A stretch of 64,000 nt of DNA from Melaminivora jejuensis (GCF_017811175.1 NZ_JACWIJ010000002.1:2046001-2110000); one strand, 5' to 3'; shown: positions 27,182-39,639, counted from the first letter of the stretch. The notes: a model not told the origin generated them from the sequence alone. Program-made: numbers and translations.

Positions 27182-28549
27182 ATGAGCGGCACCACTGTGC
27201 TGTGGCTGCGCGCCGATCTGCGCCTGCACGAGCAGCGGGCGCTGTACGCGGCGTGCGCCCCGGGCACGCGCCACGTGCTGCCCGTGGTGTGCCTGCCCGA
27301 TGTCCAGGCGTGCAGCCCCTGGGGCTTCACCCGGCTCGGCCTGCACCGCCGCGCCTGGCTCGCCTGTACCATCCAAAACCTGTCAAAGGCATTGCAGGAC
27401 AAGGGCCAGCAGCTATTGATCTTGCAGCAACCTGCCGTGCGGGCGCTGCCCGCCCTGGCGCGCGCTGCGGGCGCGCGCCGTGTGGTCTGCGAAGCCATTG
27501 CCGCACCCGAGGAAGAAACCGAAGTCGCTGCCCTGCGCGTGGCCGGCCTGCAGGTGCATACCATCTGGCACAGCAGCTTGCTCGATCCGCACAGCCTGCC
27601 CTGGCCGGTCGCGCAACTGCCGCCGGTATTCACGGCCTTTCGTCAGGCTGTGGAGCGCGCCGCCGTGCAGCCGCCTGCGCCCCTGCCCCTGCCCGTGCCC
27701 GGGCACCTGCCGCCCTGGCCCAAGCGCGTGCCGGGGCAGTCGCCTTGCGATCAAGCGGCCCTGTTGGCCGATTTTGCTGGCGCGCCGGTGCCTGCCGACG
27801 CACGCAGCGCCTTCCCCTACGCCGACGCCGCGCTGCACCCCGGCGCTGCCGGCGAGGCTGGTGCCCTGGCGCATCTGGCGCAATACCTGGCACGCGGCCT
27901 GCCGCACCGCTACCAGCGCACGCGCAACGATCTGCTGGGTCTGGACTATTCGAGCAAATGGTCGCCCTGGCTGGCCACCGGCGCGCTGTCGCCGCGCCTG
28001 GCGCTGGCGCGGCTGCGCCAGTTTGAAGCCGAGCACGGCGCCCATGAGGGCAGCTACGGGCTGTGGTTCGAGCTGCTGTGGCGCGACTACTTTCGCTTCC
28101 TGCACCTGCGCCACGGCGGCGCGCTGTACCGGGCGCGCGGCTTGGGGCCGGCGCGCGCCACACCGCACGACGCAGCAGCGTTTGCCGCCTGGTGCGCCGG
28201 GCGCACTGGCCAGCCGCTGGTGGACGCCGCCATGCGCGAGCTGGCCGCCACCGGCTACCTGAGCAACCGCCTGCGCCAAGTGGTGGCCAGCTACCTGATC
28301 CACGACTTGCGCTGCGACTGGCGCGCCGGCGCGGCCTGGTTCGAGCGCCAGTTGCTCGACTACGACGTATATAGCAACCAGGGCAACTGGCTGTACATCG
28401 CCGGGCGCGGCACTGACCCGCGAGGCGGGCGGCGCTTTGATCCATTGCGCCAGAGCGCGCTGTACGACCCGGATGGCACCTACCAGCGCCTGTGGGGCAC
28501 AGCCCCTGTGCCCGTGGCCGGGCAGCGCGGTGCCATGATGCTCCCATGA
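27182..28549 (+). CDS. DASH-type cryptochrome/photolyase
   Basis: 455 residues. Photolyase alpha/beta domain at the N-terminus (TTVLWLRADLRLHEQRAL), then the FAD-binding helical domain with RYQRTRNDLLGLDYSSKWSP (cut here), ATGALSPRLALARLRQFE, LWRDYFRFLHLRHGG, and the C-terminal NQGNWLYIAGRGTDPRGGR. This pattern fits cryptochrome-DASH, which repairs pyrimidine dimers mainly in single-stranded DNA and may signal blue light. It starts four bases after the lipocalin stop and completes the light-linked gene set. Confidence 0.9.
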   Translation: MSGTTVLWLRADLRLHEQRALYAACAPGTRHVLPVVCLPDVQACSPWGFTRLGLHRRAWLACTIQNLSKALQDKGQQLLILQQPAVRALPALARAAGARRVVCEAIAAPEEETEVAALRVAGLQVHTIWHSSLLDPHSLPWPVAQLPPVFTAFRQAVERAAVQPPAPLPLPVPGHLPPWPKRVPGQSPCDQAALLADFAGAPVPADARSAFPYADAALHPGAAGEAGALAHLAQYLARGLPHRYQRTRNDLLGLDYSSKWSPWLATGALSPRLALARLRQFEAEHGAHEGSYGLWFELLWRDYFRFLHLRHGGALYRARGLGPARATPHDAAAFAAWCAGRTGQPLVDAAMRELAATGYLSNRLRQVVASYLIHDLRCDWRAGAAWFERQLLDYDVYSNQGNWLYIAGRGTDPRGGRRFDPLRQSALYDPDGTYQRLWGTAPVPVAGQRGAMMLP

Positions 28550-28555
28550 CGCAGC

Positions 28556-28802
28556 CTGATTGGCAGGCTGTCGGCCAAGGTCGGCAGCATCGGCGACAAC
28601 CGCCTGGGCGGCTGGCTCAGCTACCGTGCCTGCAAGGCGGTGCTGAACATGGCCGTCAAGACGGCTGCCATCGAGCTGGCGCGCACGCATCGACCGAGCA
28701 CCCGACACAACAGCGGGCGAGCTGCTGGCGGTGCTCGATGGCCTGACGCCTGAGGGCAGCGGCGGTTTTTTTGCCTACGATGGCCAATGCCTGCCCTGGT
28801 GA
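28556..28802 (+). pseudogene. Decayed short-chain dehydrogenase, C-terminal remnant
   Basis: From about 28565 one frame reads RLSAKVGSIGDNRLGGW then SYRACKAVLNMAVKTAAIEL, with the SDR YxxxK motif intact. Near 28690 it turns into unrelated residues while another frame resumes with GELLAVLDGLTPEGSGGFFA and YDGQCLPW before the TGA at 28800-28802. The N-terminal cofactor half is missing and about 35 residues appear deleted in the middle. It resembles CsgA-like SDRs whose genes often follow photolyase genes. Its upstream edge abuts the cryptochrome stop. Confidence 0.75.
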
Positions 28803-28873
28803 GCCGCCCCCTTTTGCCACTGCGTTCACGACCCTGTTGACGCCCCCGCTTTACGCCCTCAAGGAGTCCCGTC

Positions 28874-29779
28874 ATGCGTGTTCTCATCACCGGCGGCACC
28901 GGCCTGATTGGCCAAGCCCTGTGTCGCCACTGGCAGCGCCAGGGCCACCAGATCTGGGTCTGGAGCCGCACGCCGCAGCGCGTTGCATCCCTGTGCAGCG
29001 GCGCCACCGGTGTGGCGCACTTGCAGGAGCTGGGCGCCGATGCGCGGCTGGACGCCGTGGTCAACCTGGCCGGCGCGCCGATTGCCGACCGCCCCTGGAG
29101 CGAGGCGCGCCGCGCGCTGCTGTGGCAAAGCCGCGTCGATCTGACACGCACTTTGGTGGACTGGCTGGCGCAGCAGGCAACGGCGCCGCGCGTGCTGGTT
29201 TCGGGCTCGGCGGTGGGCTGGTATGGCGACGGCGGCGAGCAGCCGCTCGATGAGGGCAGCGCGCCCGCCGGCCAAGACTTCGGCGCGCGGCTGTGCGCCG
29301 CCTGGGAGCGCGAGGCCGAGCGCGCGCGCGACAGCGGCACGCGCGTGGTGCTGCTGCGCACGGCGCCGGTGCTGGCGCCCAGCGGCGGCCTGCTGGCGCG
29401 GCTGCTGCCGCCGTTTCGCCTGGGCCTGGGCGGGCGCCTGGGCAGTGGCCGGCAGTGGATGCCGTGGGTTCACCTCGACGACGAGGTGGCGCTGATCGAG
29501 CACGCGCTGCAGCACGCCGAATGCAGCGGCCCGCTCAACGCCTGCGCGCCCGGGGCGGTGCGCAATGCCGAGTTCACGCAAACGCTGGCGCGTGCGCTGC
29601 ACCGCCCGGCGCTGCTGCCGGCGCCGGCCTGGGCGCTGCGCCTGGCGCTGGGCGAGATGTCGGTGCTGCTGCTGGGCGGCCAGCGGCTGGCGCCGCGCCG
29701 GGCGCAGGAGTTGGGTTTTGTCTGGCGCCAGCCCCAACTGGCCGGGGCGCTGGAGCAACTGCTGCAGCCAAAAAAATAA
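28874..29779 (+). CDS. TIGR01777 family epimerase
   Basis: 301 residues. Extended SDR/epimerase: RVLITGGTGLIGQAL at the N-terminus, VVNLAGAPIADRPWS, LVSGSAVGWYGDGGEQPLDE and PWVHLDDEVALIEHAL, as in the YfcH-type subfamily. Probably an NAD(P)-binding sugar-nucleotide or cell-envelope enzyme; physiological substrate unknown. Followed directly by a repeat copy. Confidence 0.92.
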   Translation: MRVLITGGTGLIGQALCRHWQRQGHQIWVWSRTPQRVASLCSGATGVAHLQELGADARLDAVVNLAGAPIADRPWSEARRALLWQSRVDLTRTLVDWLAQQATAPRVLVSGSAVGWYGDGGEQPLDEGSAPAGQDFGARLCAAWEREAERARDSGTRVVLLRTAPVLAPSGGLLARLLPPFRLGLGGRLGSGRQWMPWVHLDDEVALIEHALQHAECSGPLNACAPGAVRNAEFTQTLARALHRPALLPAPAWALRLALGEMSVLLLGGQRLAPRRAQELGFVWRQPQLAGALEQLLQPKK

Positions 29780-29781
29780 TC

Positions 29782-29832
29782 AAATCAGGCCAAAAGCCTT
29801 TCCCATCAAGCGCTAGCAGCTATGGTTTTTGA
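29782..29832 (+). repeat. Short interspersed repeat
   Basis: TCAAATCAGGCCAAAAGCC, then TTTCCCATCAAGCGCTAGCA, then GCTATGGTTTTT. One of the best intergenic copies, three bases after the epimerase stop and between converging genes. Confidence 0.85.
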
Positions 29833-29869
29833 AAACCACACAAGGCGCGCCAGTGGTTTTGCGCCGCCC

Positions 29870-30376
29870 TCACCCTGCGCTGGCGGCCCAGTGCATCAGC
29901 CGCTCGCGCAGCGCCGCGTGCAGCGCCGGCAGTTGCGCGCTCAACGCCGCCTCGCGCTCGGGTGCGCGCGCGCGCTGCGCTGCGGCCCAGATGGGCGCGG
30001 GCCAGTGGCTGTCCCAGTCGTGGCGCGCGATGACGTGCCAGTGCAGGTGCGCCACCACGTTGCCCAAGCTGGCCAAGTTGATCTTGGCCGGCTGCAGCCG
30101 CTCGCGCAGCGTTTGCTCGACCAAGGCCACGGCGGCCAGGCAGTGCGCGCGCGCGTCCTCGGCCAAGTCTGAAAATTCCGCCACGTGCGCGTTCCAGACC
30201 ACGCGGTAGAACACCGGGAAACCCGGCTCGTCGGCGTGAATGACGCGCAGCCGCGCACCGCGCCAGATGAGCGTGCCGCCATCGCTGGCGCACAGCGGGC
30301 ACGTTGAACTCCAGGACGCATCAGTGCCGAGCGTGGGCGCCACCGAGCCAGCGCCGAGCGTGGGGGCCGCGTTCAC
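29870..30376 (-). CDS. HIT-family protein
   Basis: 168 residues from a GTG at 30376. The histidine triad is clear ([10 protein letters not shown]), with [16 protein letters not shown] before it. HIT proteins hydrolyse or transfer nucleotide phosphates. The first 20 residues contain a repeated PTLG unit encoded by two near-identical short DNA repeats, and a Cys pair (CPLC) follows. The GTG overlaps the stop of the DUF3683 gene upstream (GTGA), so the two are translated together. Confidence 0.9.
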   Translation of the reverse strand: MNAAPTLGAGSVAPTLGTDASWSSTCPLCASDGGTLIWRGARLRVIHADEPGFPVFYRVVWNAHVAEFSDLAEDARAHCLAAVALVEQTLRERLQPAKINLASLGNVVAHLHWHVIARHDWDSHWPAPIWAAAQRARAPEREAALSAQLPALHAALRERLMHWAASAG

Positions 30377-33300
30377 ACCAGCACCCGCTCGATGCCGCCG
30401 GCGTTGGCACGCTGCACGAACTCAGGCAGCCAGTTCTCGCCCAGGATATGGCGCGCCATCTCGACCACGATGTAATCGGCCTCCAGCAGGCCGTTACTGA
30501 GGTCGTCCTGATAGCGCGAGATGCCCTGCAGGCAGCTCGGGCAGCTGGTCAGGATCTTGATGTTGCCCTGCTGGGGTACGGCGCCGCTGGCGCGCAGTTG
30601 CGCCTCGCCCTTGCGAATCTCCTCTTCCTTGCGAAAGCGCACCTGGGTGGCGATGTCGGGGCGCGTCACGCCCAGGGTGCCGGACTCGCCGCAGCAGCGC
30701 TCGCTCTTGAGCACCTGCTCGCCCACCAGCGCGCGCACGGTCTGCATCGAGTCGCCCTGCTTCATCGGGTTGTGGCAGGGCTCGTGGTACAGGTAGCCGC
30801 CCTGCCCGCCCGGCAAGGTGATGCCCTTTTCCAGCAGGAATTCATGGATGTCGATCATCCGGCTGCCCGGGAAGATCTTGTCGAACTGGTAGCCCTGCAG
30901 CTGGTCGTGGCAGGTGCCGCAGGACACGACCACGGTCTTGATGTCCAGGTAGTTCAGCGTCGTGGCCACCCGGTGGAACAGCACCCGGTTGTCGGTGATC
31001 ATTTTTTCCGCCTTGTCGAACTGGCCGCTGCCGCGCTGCGGGTAGCCGCAGCACAGGTAGCCCGGCGGCAGCACCGTCTGCACGCCGGCATGCCACAGCA
31101 TGGCCTGCGTGGCCAGGCCGACCTGCGAAAACAGCCGCTCCGAGCCACAGCCGGGGAAATAGAACACCGCCTCGCTGTCCGCCGCCGTCTGCGGGTTGCG
31201 GATGATGGGCACGTAGTCCTTGTCCTGGATGTCCAGCAGCGCGCGCGCCGTCTTGGTGGGCAGGCCGCCGGGCAGCTTCTTGTTGACGAAGTGGATGACC
31301 TGCTCGCGGATCGGCGCCGGCCCCACAGTGGCGGGCGGCTGCGCCGTCTGCCTGCGCGCCACGCTGCGCAGCGCATCGACGGCCAGGCGCTGCGCCTTGA
31401 AGCCCACGCCGACCATGCCGGCACGCAGCGTGTTGATGGTGCGCGGGTCGGTGGCATTGAGCATGGCCATGGCCATTTTGTTGCCCACGCGCCAGCTTTT
31501 CTTGTCCATCTTGCGCAGCAGGTTGCGCATGTTCATGGTCACGTCGCCGAAGTCGATCTTGACCGGGCAAGGGTTGTAGCAGCGGTGGCAGACCGTGCAG
31601 TGGTCGGCCACGTCCTCGAACTCCTGCCAGTGGTGGCTGGACACGCCCCGGCGCGTCTGCTCCTCGTACAAGAAGGCCTCGGCCAGCAGCGACGTGGCCA
31701 AAATCTTGTTGCGCGGGCTGTACAGCAAATTGGCGCGCGGCACGTGCGTGGAGCACACCGGCTTGCACTTGCCGCAGCGCAGGCAGTCCTTGACGCTGGC
31801 GACGATGGCGCCCAGGTCGCTTTGCTGCAGGATCAGCGACTCGTGCCCCATCAGGCCAAAGCTGGGCGTATAGGCGTTGGTCAGGTCGGCGTAGCGCAGC
31901 GACTGGCGCGTCGCCGCCACCTTGCCAGTGCCGGTTTTTTTGGTCAAATCGGCCTCAAACCCTTTGCCACCAAGCGCTGGAAGCTCCTGATTTCGCAGCA
32001 ACTTGCCCCAGTTGAAATGCCCGTGCGGATCGACGCGGCGCTTGTACTCGGCAAACGGCGCCAGCTCCTCGTCGGTCAGGAACTCCAGCTTGGTGATGCC
32101 GATGCCGTGCTCGCCCGAGATCACGCCGCCCAGCGAGCGCGCCAGCGCCATGATGCGCGCCACCGCCTCATGCGCGGTCTGCAGCATCTCGTAGTCGTCG
32201 CTGTTGACGGGGATGTTGGTATGCACGTTGCCGTCGCCGGCGTGCATGTGCAGCGCCACCCACACCCGGCCCTTGAGCACGCGCTGGTGGATGGCCTGCA
32301 CGGCCTCCAAAATGGGCTGATACGGCGCGCCGGCGAAGATGGCTTCGAGCGGCTTCTTGATCTGCGTACGCCAGCTGGCGCGCAGGGTGTGATCCTGCAG
32401 CTGCTCAAACAGCACGGCCACGTTGTCCAGCCATTCCTGCCAGGTCTGGCGCACCTCTTCGATCAGTGCCTGCGCCTGCGCCACGCGGTCGCCCAGCAGC
32501 ACTTCGGTGGGGATCGCCGCAGCGTCGTCCTGGCGGGCAAAGGGCAGATTGCCGGCGGCGAAGAACTGCTGCAGCTGCTCGCACAGCTGCAGCTTGTTGC
32601 GCAGGCTCAGCTCGATGTTGATGCGCTCGATGCCGTCCGTGTACTCCCACATGCGCGGCAGCGGGATGACCACGTCCTCGTTGATCTTGAAAGCGTTGGT
32701 GTGCCGCGAGATCGCCGCCGTGCGCTTGCGATCCAGCCAGAACTTCTTGCGCGCCTCGGGGCTGACCGCGGTGAAGCCCTCGCCCGAGCGCGAATTGGCG
32801 ATGCGCACCACCTCGGCGGCGGCGCGCGCCACGGCGTCCTGATCGTCACCCACGATGTCGCCGATCAGCACCATCTTGGGCAGGCGGCCGGCGCCCTTCT
32901 TGCTCTTGGTGGCGTAGCCCACGGCCTTGAGATACCGGTCGTCCAGGTGCTCCAGGCCGGCCAGCAGCACGCCTGAGCGCTGCGCCTCGGCGAACATGAA
33001 GTCCTTGATCTCGACGATGCTGGGCACGGCGCCCTTGGCACTGCCGAAGAACTCCAGGCAGACGGTGCGCGTGTGCTCGGGCATCCGGTGCACGATCCAG
33101 CGCGCGCTGGTGATCAGGCCGTCCGTGCCTTCCTTTTGCACGCCCGGCAGGCCGGACAGGAACTTGTCCGTCACGTCCTTGCCCAGGCCCTCCTTGCGGA
33201 ACGTGCTGCCGGGGATGTCCAGGCGCTCGGTGCGGATCGGCGTCTTGCCGTCGGCCTGGAAGTACTGCAGCTCGAAGCTGGCCATGGGCGCGTCGTGGAT

Positions 33301-34326
33301 CTTGCCCAGGTTGTGCCCCAGGCGCGTGACCTCCAGCCACAGGCCATCGGGCGTGACCATGCGCCAGCTGGCCAGGTTATCGAGCGCCGTGCCCCACAGC
33401 ACCGCCTTCTTGCCACCGGCATTCATGGCGACGTTGCCGCCCACGCAGGAGGCCTCGGCGCTGGTCGGATCGACGGCAAAAACAAAACCCGCCGCCTCGG
33501 CGGCATCGGCCACGCGCTGGGTGACCACGCCGGCCTCGCTCCAGATGGTCGGCACCTCGTGCGCCACGCCGGGCAGGCGGCGCATTTCCACGGCGCTCAG
33601 GGCTTCGAGCTTTTCGGTGTTGATGACGGCGCTGCGCCAGGTCAGCGGAATGGCCCCGCCGGTATAGCCCGTGCCGCCGCCGCGCGGGATGATGGTCAGC
33701 TCCAGCGCGATGCACTCGCGCACCAGCGCGGCCATTTCCCTCTCCGTGTCCGGCGTGAGCACGACGAAGGGGTATTCGACGCGCCAGTCGGTCGCGTCCG
33801 TCACGTGCGACACGCGCGACAGGCCGTCGAACTTGATGTTGTCGCGCGCCGTGAACGGCGCCAGGCGTTTTTGCACTTCGCGGCGCAGGCGCTCGGCCTC
33901 GGCCAGCGTGGCATCGAACTGGCTGATGGCGTCCTGCGCGGCGTCGATGAGCTGGCCCACGCGCCGGTCGCGCTCGGCATCCTCGTGCGGCAGGCGGCGC
34001 TTTTCGATCTCGGCCATGCGGTGGCGCAGGGCATCGACCAGCAGCTTTCTGCGCTCGGGGTTGTGCAGCAGGTCGTCCTGCAGATAGGGGTTGCGCTGCA
34101 CCGCCCAGATGTCGCCCAGCACCTCGTACAACATGCGCGCCGAGCGGCCCGTGCGGCGCTCGCGGCGCAGCTGGTCGAGCACGCCCCAGGCACTGGCGCC
34201 CAGCAGCCGGATGACGATCTCGCGGTCGGAAAACGAGGTGTAGTTGTACGGAATCTCGCGCAGCCGCACCGGCTCGGCGCTGCGGGCAGCCTCGTGTGTG
34301 GCCGCCAGCGCAATCGGAACATTCAT
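30373..34326 (-). CDS. DUF3683 FAD-binding oxidoreductase with Fe-S and heterodisulfide-reductase-like domains
   Basis: 1317 residues from the ATG at 34326. Order: DUF3683 region at the N-terminus; FAD-binding type 4 domain ([33 protein letters not shown]) at about 180-400; FAD-oxidase C-terminal domain ending near [17 protein letters not shown] and HFNWGKLLR; a linker; two 4Fe-4S motifs ([11 protein letters not shown] and [20 protein letters not shown]); then two CCG-type domains ([38 protein letters not shown]). Layout resembles D-lactate/glycolate dehydrogenases fused to their Fe-S partner. Likely a membrane-associated 2-hydroxyacid dehydrogenase feeding quinones. The linker is encoded by an interspersed repeat. 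Confidence 0.92.
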   Translation of the reverse strand: MNVPIALAATHEAARSAEPVRLREIPYNYTSFSDREIVIRLLGASAWGVLDQLRRERRTGRSARMLYEVLGDIWAVQRNPYLQDDLLHNPERRKLLVDALRHRMAEIEKRRLPHEDAERDRRVGQLIDAAQDAISQFDATLAEAERLRREVQKRLAPFTARDNIKFDGLSRVSHVTDATDWRVEYPFVVLTPDTEREMAALVRECIALELTIIPRGGGTGYTGGAIPLTWRSAVINTEKLEALSAVEMRRLPGVAHEVPTIWSEAGVVTQRVADAAEAAGFVFAVDPTSAEASCVGGNVAMNAGGKKAVLWGTALDNLASWRMVTPDGLWLEVTRLGHNLGKIHDAPMASFELQYFQADGKTPIRTERLDIPGSTFRKEGLGKDVTDKFLSGLPGVQKEGTDGLITSARWIVHRMPEHTRTVCLEFFGSAKGAVPSIVEIKDFMFAEAQRSGVLLAGLEHLDDRYLKAVGYATKSKKGAGRLPKMVLIGDIVGDDQDAVARAAAEVVRIANSRSGEGFTAVSPEARKKFWLDRKRTAAISRHTNAFKINEDVVIPLPRMWEYTDGIERINIELSLRNKLQLCEQLQQFFAAGNLPFARQDDAAAIPTEVLLGDRVAQAQALIEEVRQTWQEWLDNVAVLFEQLQDHTLRASWRTQIKKPLEAIFAGAPYQPILEAVQAIHQRVLKGRVWVALHMHAGDGNVHTNIPVNSDDYEMLQTAHEAVARIMALARSLGGVISGEHGIGITKLEFLTDEELAPFAEYKRRVDPHGHFNWGKLLRNQELPALGGKGFEADLTKKTGTGKVAATRQSLRYADLTNAYTPSFGLMGHESLILQQSDLGAIVASVKDCLRCGKCKPVCSTHVPRANLLYSPRNKILATSLLAEAFLYEEQTRRGVSSHHWQEFEDVADHCTVCHRCYNPCPVKIDFGDVTMNMRNLLRKMDKKSWRVGNKMAMAMLNATDPRTINTLRAGMVGVGFKAQRLAVDALRSVARRQTAQPPATVGPAPIREQVIHFVNKKLPGGLPTKTARALLDIQDKDYVPIIRNPQTAADSEAVFYFPGCGSERLFSQVGLATQAMLWHAGVQTVLPPGYLCCGYPQRGSGQFDKAEKMITDNRVLFHRVATTLNYLDIKTVVVSCGTCHDQLQGYQFDKIFPGSRMIDIHEFLLEKGITLPGGQGGYLYHEPCHNPMKQGDSMQTVRALVGEQVLKSERCCGESGTLGVTRPDIATQVRFRKEEEIRKGEAQLRASGAVPQQGNIKILTSCPSCLQGISRYQDDLSNGLLEADYIVVEMARHILGENWLPEFVQRANAGGIERVLV
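31942..31995 (+). repeat. Interspersed repeat inside the DUF3683 gene
   Basis: GGTCAAATCGGCCTCAAACC, CTTTGCCACCAAGCGCTGG and AAGCTCCTGATTTCGC match the intergenic copies at 57183 and 29782. It is in frame with the minus-strand gene and encodes [19 protein letters not shown], the linker between the FAD and Fe-S parts. Confidence 0.75.
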
Positions 34327-34470
34327 GGGGAGGTCAACCTGCAAGGTCGGGCGCTGCCTGCGCCCTCGGGTCTCGGGGCCGGCAATTTTAAGGGCTGACC
34401 TCGGGGCCGGGCTGTGCGTCGTGCGGCAGGCCCGCGCCGGGCGCCGGACGCTCAACGCACAACCTTCCCC

Positions 34471-34848
34471 TTATGCCCCCTGCGCCGGCTGGTGCAGCAC
34501 GCAGATCTTGTTGCCGCTGGGGTCGAGCAGCGAGCCAAGATAGATGCGGCCATCGGGGCCGCCGTCGTGCCAGGCCGGGGCGTCGTCGCAGGAGCGGCCA
34601 CCGGCAGCCAACGCTGCGGCATAGGCGGCGTCCACGTCCTCGGGCGACAGCGTGCCGAAGCCGGTCGTGCCCACGCGCGGGCGCTCCTGGTCGTCCCGGG
34701 TGAGCGCGAAGGTGCCGGTGTCGGCCACGTAGAAGCAGCGCTCGCCCTGCTGGATGCCCACGGGCAGGCCCAGCACGCCGAAGAAGGCGTCGTAGAAGGT
34801 GCGGGCTTTTTCCAGGTCGTTCACTCCGAGCACGACATAGCTGAACAT
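34471..34848 (-). CDS. VOC-family (glyoxalase/dioxygenase-like) protein
   Basis: 125 residues from the ATG at 34848 (MFSYVVLGVNDLEKARTFYD). One vicinal-oxygen-chelate domain; the C-terminus GRIYLGSLLDPSGNKICVLH is typical. Members bind a divalent metal and act on small molecules or antibiotics; no substrate inferred. Single gene between the DUF3683 gene and serS, same strand as both. Confidence 0.88.
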   Translation of the reverse strand: MFSYVVLGVNDLEKARTFYDAFFGVLGLPVGIQQGERCFYVADTGTFALTRDDQERPRVGTTGFGTLSPEDVDAAYAAALAAGGRSCDDAPAWHDGGPDGRIYLGSLLDPSGNKICVLHQPAQGA

Positions 34849-34924
34849 GGCAGGTTTCCTTTGTGGGTTGGATGACAAAACACTGCCACCTTAACCGCGC
34901 TGCACGCCAGGCAATCGGGCGATA

Positions 34925-37073
<2,149 letters not shown>

Positions 37074-37097
37074 TCGGCGAGGCCGGCTTGCTCCTTT

Positions 37098-37155
37098 TTA
37101 TATAGCTGTCAGCGCTTTTCTAGCAAGGGTTTCCGGCGTTTTTGACCTGAAATTT
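37098..37155 (-). repeat. Short interspersed repeat
   Basis: TTATATAGCTGTCAGCGC, TTTTCTAGCAAGGGTTTC, then CGGCGTTTTTGACCTG. It lies between the converging CBS and CNNM genes. Confidence 0.8.
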
Positions 37156-37166
37156 CCGGATCTCTC

Positions 37167-38486
37167 TCAGATTTCGGCAGCCGGGTCGGTGCTCACCAGC
37201 ACGGGCGACAGGCGCGTGGCCAGCACCTTGTCGATGGTCTTGCCATCCATGTCCACGACCTCGAACTGCCAGTTCTCCCATTGCACCGTGTCGGTCACAT
37301 TGGGCAGCTTGCCAGTCAGCAGCATGACCATGCCGCTGAGCGTGTGGTAGCGCCCGCGCTCCTCGTCGGGCACGCTGTCCAACTGCAGCCGATCCTTGAG
37401 CTCGGGCACCGGGATATGGCCGTCGAGCAGCCAGCTGCCGTCCTCGCGCTGCACGGCCCAGGCATCTTCGGGGTCGAGCGAGTGGAATTCGCCCGTGATG
37501 GCCTCGATCAGGTCTTGCAGCGTGACGATGCCCTGCACCTCGCCGTACTCGTCGATGACGAAGGCCATCTGCACGTTGGACAGGCGGAAGTTGTCCAGCA
37601 GCTCCATGCCGTTGATGGTCTCGGGCACGTACAGCGCCGTCTGCAGCGGCACGGTGGCCAGCTCGCGCGCGGCCTCGTCGCGCAGCACGCTGGCCAGCCA
37701 CTGGCGGGCGTTGATCACGCCCAGGATGTTTTCCATGCCGCCGCGCACCACCGGAAAGCGCGCGTGCTCGGACTCCTCGATGCGCGCCAGGTTGTCCTCG
37801 AACGAAGCCGCCACATCCAGCGCCACGACATCGGCGCGCGGCACCATGAGCGAGCCGATCTGCCGGTCGTCCAGGCGAAAGACGTTGCGCACCATCAGAT
37901 GCTCGTGCGACTCGATGACGCCGGCGCTGGTGCCCTCGGCCAGCACGGCATGGATCTCGGCCTCGGTCACGGTGGAGGCCACCTCCTTGACGCCCAGCAG
38001 CCGCAGCAGCGCCTGGGTGGAGGTGGACAGCAGCAGCACGAAGGGCTTGGTGGCCACGGCCAGCCAGTTGATGGGGCGCGCCACCAGCCGCGCCAGCGTC
38101 TCGGGATAGCTCTGGCCCAGGCGCTTGGGCACCAACTCGCCTACGACGATGGAGAAATAGGTGATGACCACGACCACCAGGCCGGTGGCGATGTAGCCGG
38201 CGGCTTGCGCCTCCAGCCCCAGGCCGGTCAGCCACTCGCCAAACGGCTTGGCCAGCGCCGACTCGCCGACGATGCCGTTGAGCACGCCGATGGAGGTGAT
38301 GCCGATCTGGATGGTGGACAGGAAGCGCGTCGGGTCTTCCCCCAATTTGGCGGCGGCGATGGCGCCGCTGTCGCCCTCATCGATCAGCTTTTGCAGCCGC
38401 GCCCGGCGCGCCGAAACCAGTGCCAGCTCGGACATGGCAAACAGCCCGTTGAGCACGATGAGGGCGAAAAGTATGGCGATTTCCAT
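37167..38486 (-). CDS. CNNM/CorC-type hemolysin-family membrane protein
   Basis: 439 residues from the ATG at 38486. An N-terminal DUF21 membrane domain (FALIVLNGLFAMSELALVSAR, ATGLVVVVITYFSIVVGELV) is followed by a CBS pair (MVPRADVVALDVAASF, VQMAFVIDEYGEVQGIVTLQ) and the C-terminal CorC_HlyC domain (FHSLDPEDAWAVQREDGSWL, ending near DGKTIDKVL). The family is implicated in Mg/Co efflux and metal homeostasis in the inner membrane. Single-gene unit. Confidence 0.93.
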   Translation of the reverse strand: MEIAILFALIVLNGLFAMSELALVSARRARLQKLIDEGDSGAIAAAKLGEDPTRFLSTIQIGITSIGVLNGIVGESALAKPFGEWLTGLGLEAQAAGYIATGLVVVVITYFSIVVGELVPKRLGQSYPETLARLVARPINWLAVATKPFVLLLSTSTQALLRLLGVKEVASTVTEAEIHAVLAEGTSAGVIESHEHLMVRNVFRLDDRQIGSLMVPRADVVALDVAASFEDNLARIEESEHARFPVVRGGMENILGVINARQWLASVLRDEAARELATVPLQTALYVPETINGMELLDNFRLSNVQMAFVIDEYGEVQGIVTLQDLIEAITGEFHSLDPEDAWAVQREDGSWLLDGHIPVPELKDRLQLDSVPDEERGRYHTLSGMVMLLTGKLPNVTDTVQWENWQFEVVDMDGKTIDKVLATRLSPVLVSTDPAAEI

Positions 38487-38597
38487 AAGCGGGGAGGCCG
38501 ATGTGCTCCCGTGGTGTGGTGGGGCAGCGATTGTAGGAAAGCCTGCATTGTGCAAGGGCTTGCCGCCCCAGCCAGCGCCCTGGGGCGCACTGGCGTG

Positions 38598-38662
38598 TCA
38601 ATCTTGATGCCAAAGTCGACTCCAGCGCCCTTCCAGAGCGCGCGAGCAGCTATTGAATTTGC
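38598..38662 (+). repeat. Short interspersed repeat
   Basis: TCAATCTTGATGCCAAAGTC, a short spacer, CCAGCGCCCTTCCAGAGCGC and GAGCAGCTATTGAATTTG. This diverged copy fills most of the 199-base gap between the CNNM and ispH genes. Confidence 0.7.
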
Positions 38663-38685
38663 AGTGAGCGTGCGGGCGGCGCGCA

Positions 38686-39639
38686 TCAGGCGGCCGGCGG
38701 CGCCTCCAGCTTCAGCCCCTTGGGCAGCGGGAACTTCACCGTCTCCAGAGTGCCGTCCATCTTGCGCACGGACACGGCGCCCAGCGCCTTGATGCGCTCG
38801 ATCACCTCCTGCACCAGCACCTCGGGCGCCGAGGCGCCCGCCGTCAGGCCGACGCGGGCCACGCCCTCGAACCACTGGGGCTGCAGTTCGTCGGCACTGT
38901 CCACCATGTGGGCGGCGCGGCCCATGCGCGCGGCCAGTTCGCGCAGGCGGTTGCTGTTGGAGCTGGTCGGACTGCCGACCACGATGACCAGATCGACCTG
39001 CGGGCTCATCAGCTTGACGGCGTCCTGGCGGTTTTGCGTGGCGTAGCAGATGTCTTGCTGCTTGGGCTCGCGGATGCTCGGAAAACGCGCGCGCACGGCG
39101 GCGGTGATCTCGGCGGCATCGTCCACGGAAAGCGTGGTCTGCGTGACCACGGCGAGTTTGTCGGTCTGCGCGGGCTGCACGCGGGCCACGTCGGCCACGT
39201 CCTCCACCAGGTGGATGCCGCTGTCGAGCTGGCCCATGGTGCCCTCAACCTCGGGGTGGCCACGGTGGCCGATCATGATGAACTCGTAGCCCTCGCGCGC
39301 CAGCTTTGCGACCTCGACATGTACCTTGCTGACCAGCGGGCAGGTGGCGTCGAAGATGGAAAAGCCGCGCGCGCGGGCCTCGTCCTGCACCGCGCGGCTC
39401 ACGCCGTGCGCCGAGAACACCAGCGTCGCGCCGGGCGGCACCTCGGCCAGATCCTCGATGAAGATGGCGCCCTTGGCCTTGAGGTCGTTCACCACATAGG
39501 TGTTGTGGACGATCTCGTGGCGCACGTAGATGGGCGCGCCGAACTTGGCCAGCGCGCGCTCGACGATCTCGATGGCGCGGTCCACGCCAGCGCAGAAGCC
39601 GCGCGGCTCGGCCAGCAGGATTTCCTTGGGGGCGTTCAT
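38686..39639 (-). CDS. ispH: 4-hydroxy-3-methylbut-2-enyl diphosphate reductase
   Basis: 317 residues, standard length. [4Fe-4S] enzyme making IPP and DMAPP, last step of the MEP pathway. Seen: [20 protein letters not shown] (first cluster Cys), [30 protein letters not shown] (second Cys), [15 protein letters not shown], and [14 protein letters not shown] (third Cys). Starts immediately after the fkpB stop with no gap, a conserved pair. Confidence 0.97.
   Translation of the reverse strand: MNAPKEILLAEPRGFCAGVDRAIEIVERALAKFGAPIYVRHEIVHNTYVVNDLKAKGAIFIEDLAEVPPGATLVFSAHGVSRAVQDEARARGFSIFDATCPLVSKVHVEVAKLAREGYEFIMIGHRGHPEVEGTMGQLDSGIHLVEDVADVARVQPAQTDKLAVVTQTTLSVDDAAEITAAVRARFPSIREPKQQDICYATQNRQDAVKLMSPQVDLVIVVGSPTSSNSNRLRELAARMGRAAHMVDSADELQPQWFEGVARVGLTAGASAPEVLVQEVIERIKALGAVSVRKMDGTLETVKFPLPKGLKLEAPPAA

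Noticed and set aside
27370..27425. A resemblance to the interspersed repeat within the cryptochrome gene (GGCCAGCAGCTATTGATC)
   Set aside because: The encoded residues (SKALQDKGQQLLIL) fit the conserved photolyase helix and strand at that place, so the likeness is probably chance.
30304..32976. An 890-codon plus-strand frame across the DUF3683 gene
   Set aside because: Low-complexity His/Gln/Ala/Leu-rich translation typical of antisense to GC-rich coding DNA; the minus-strand gene has many conserved motifs.
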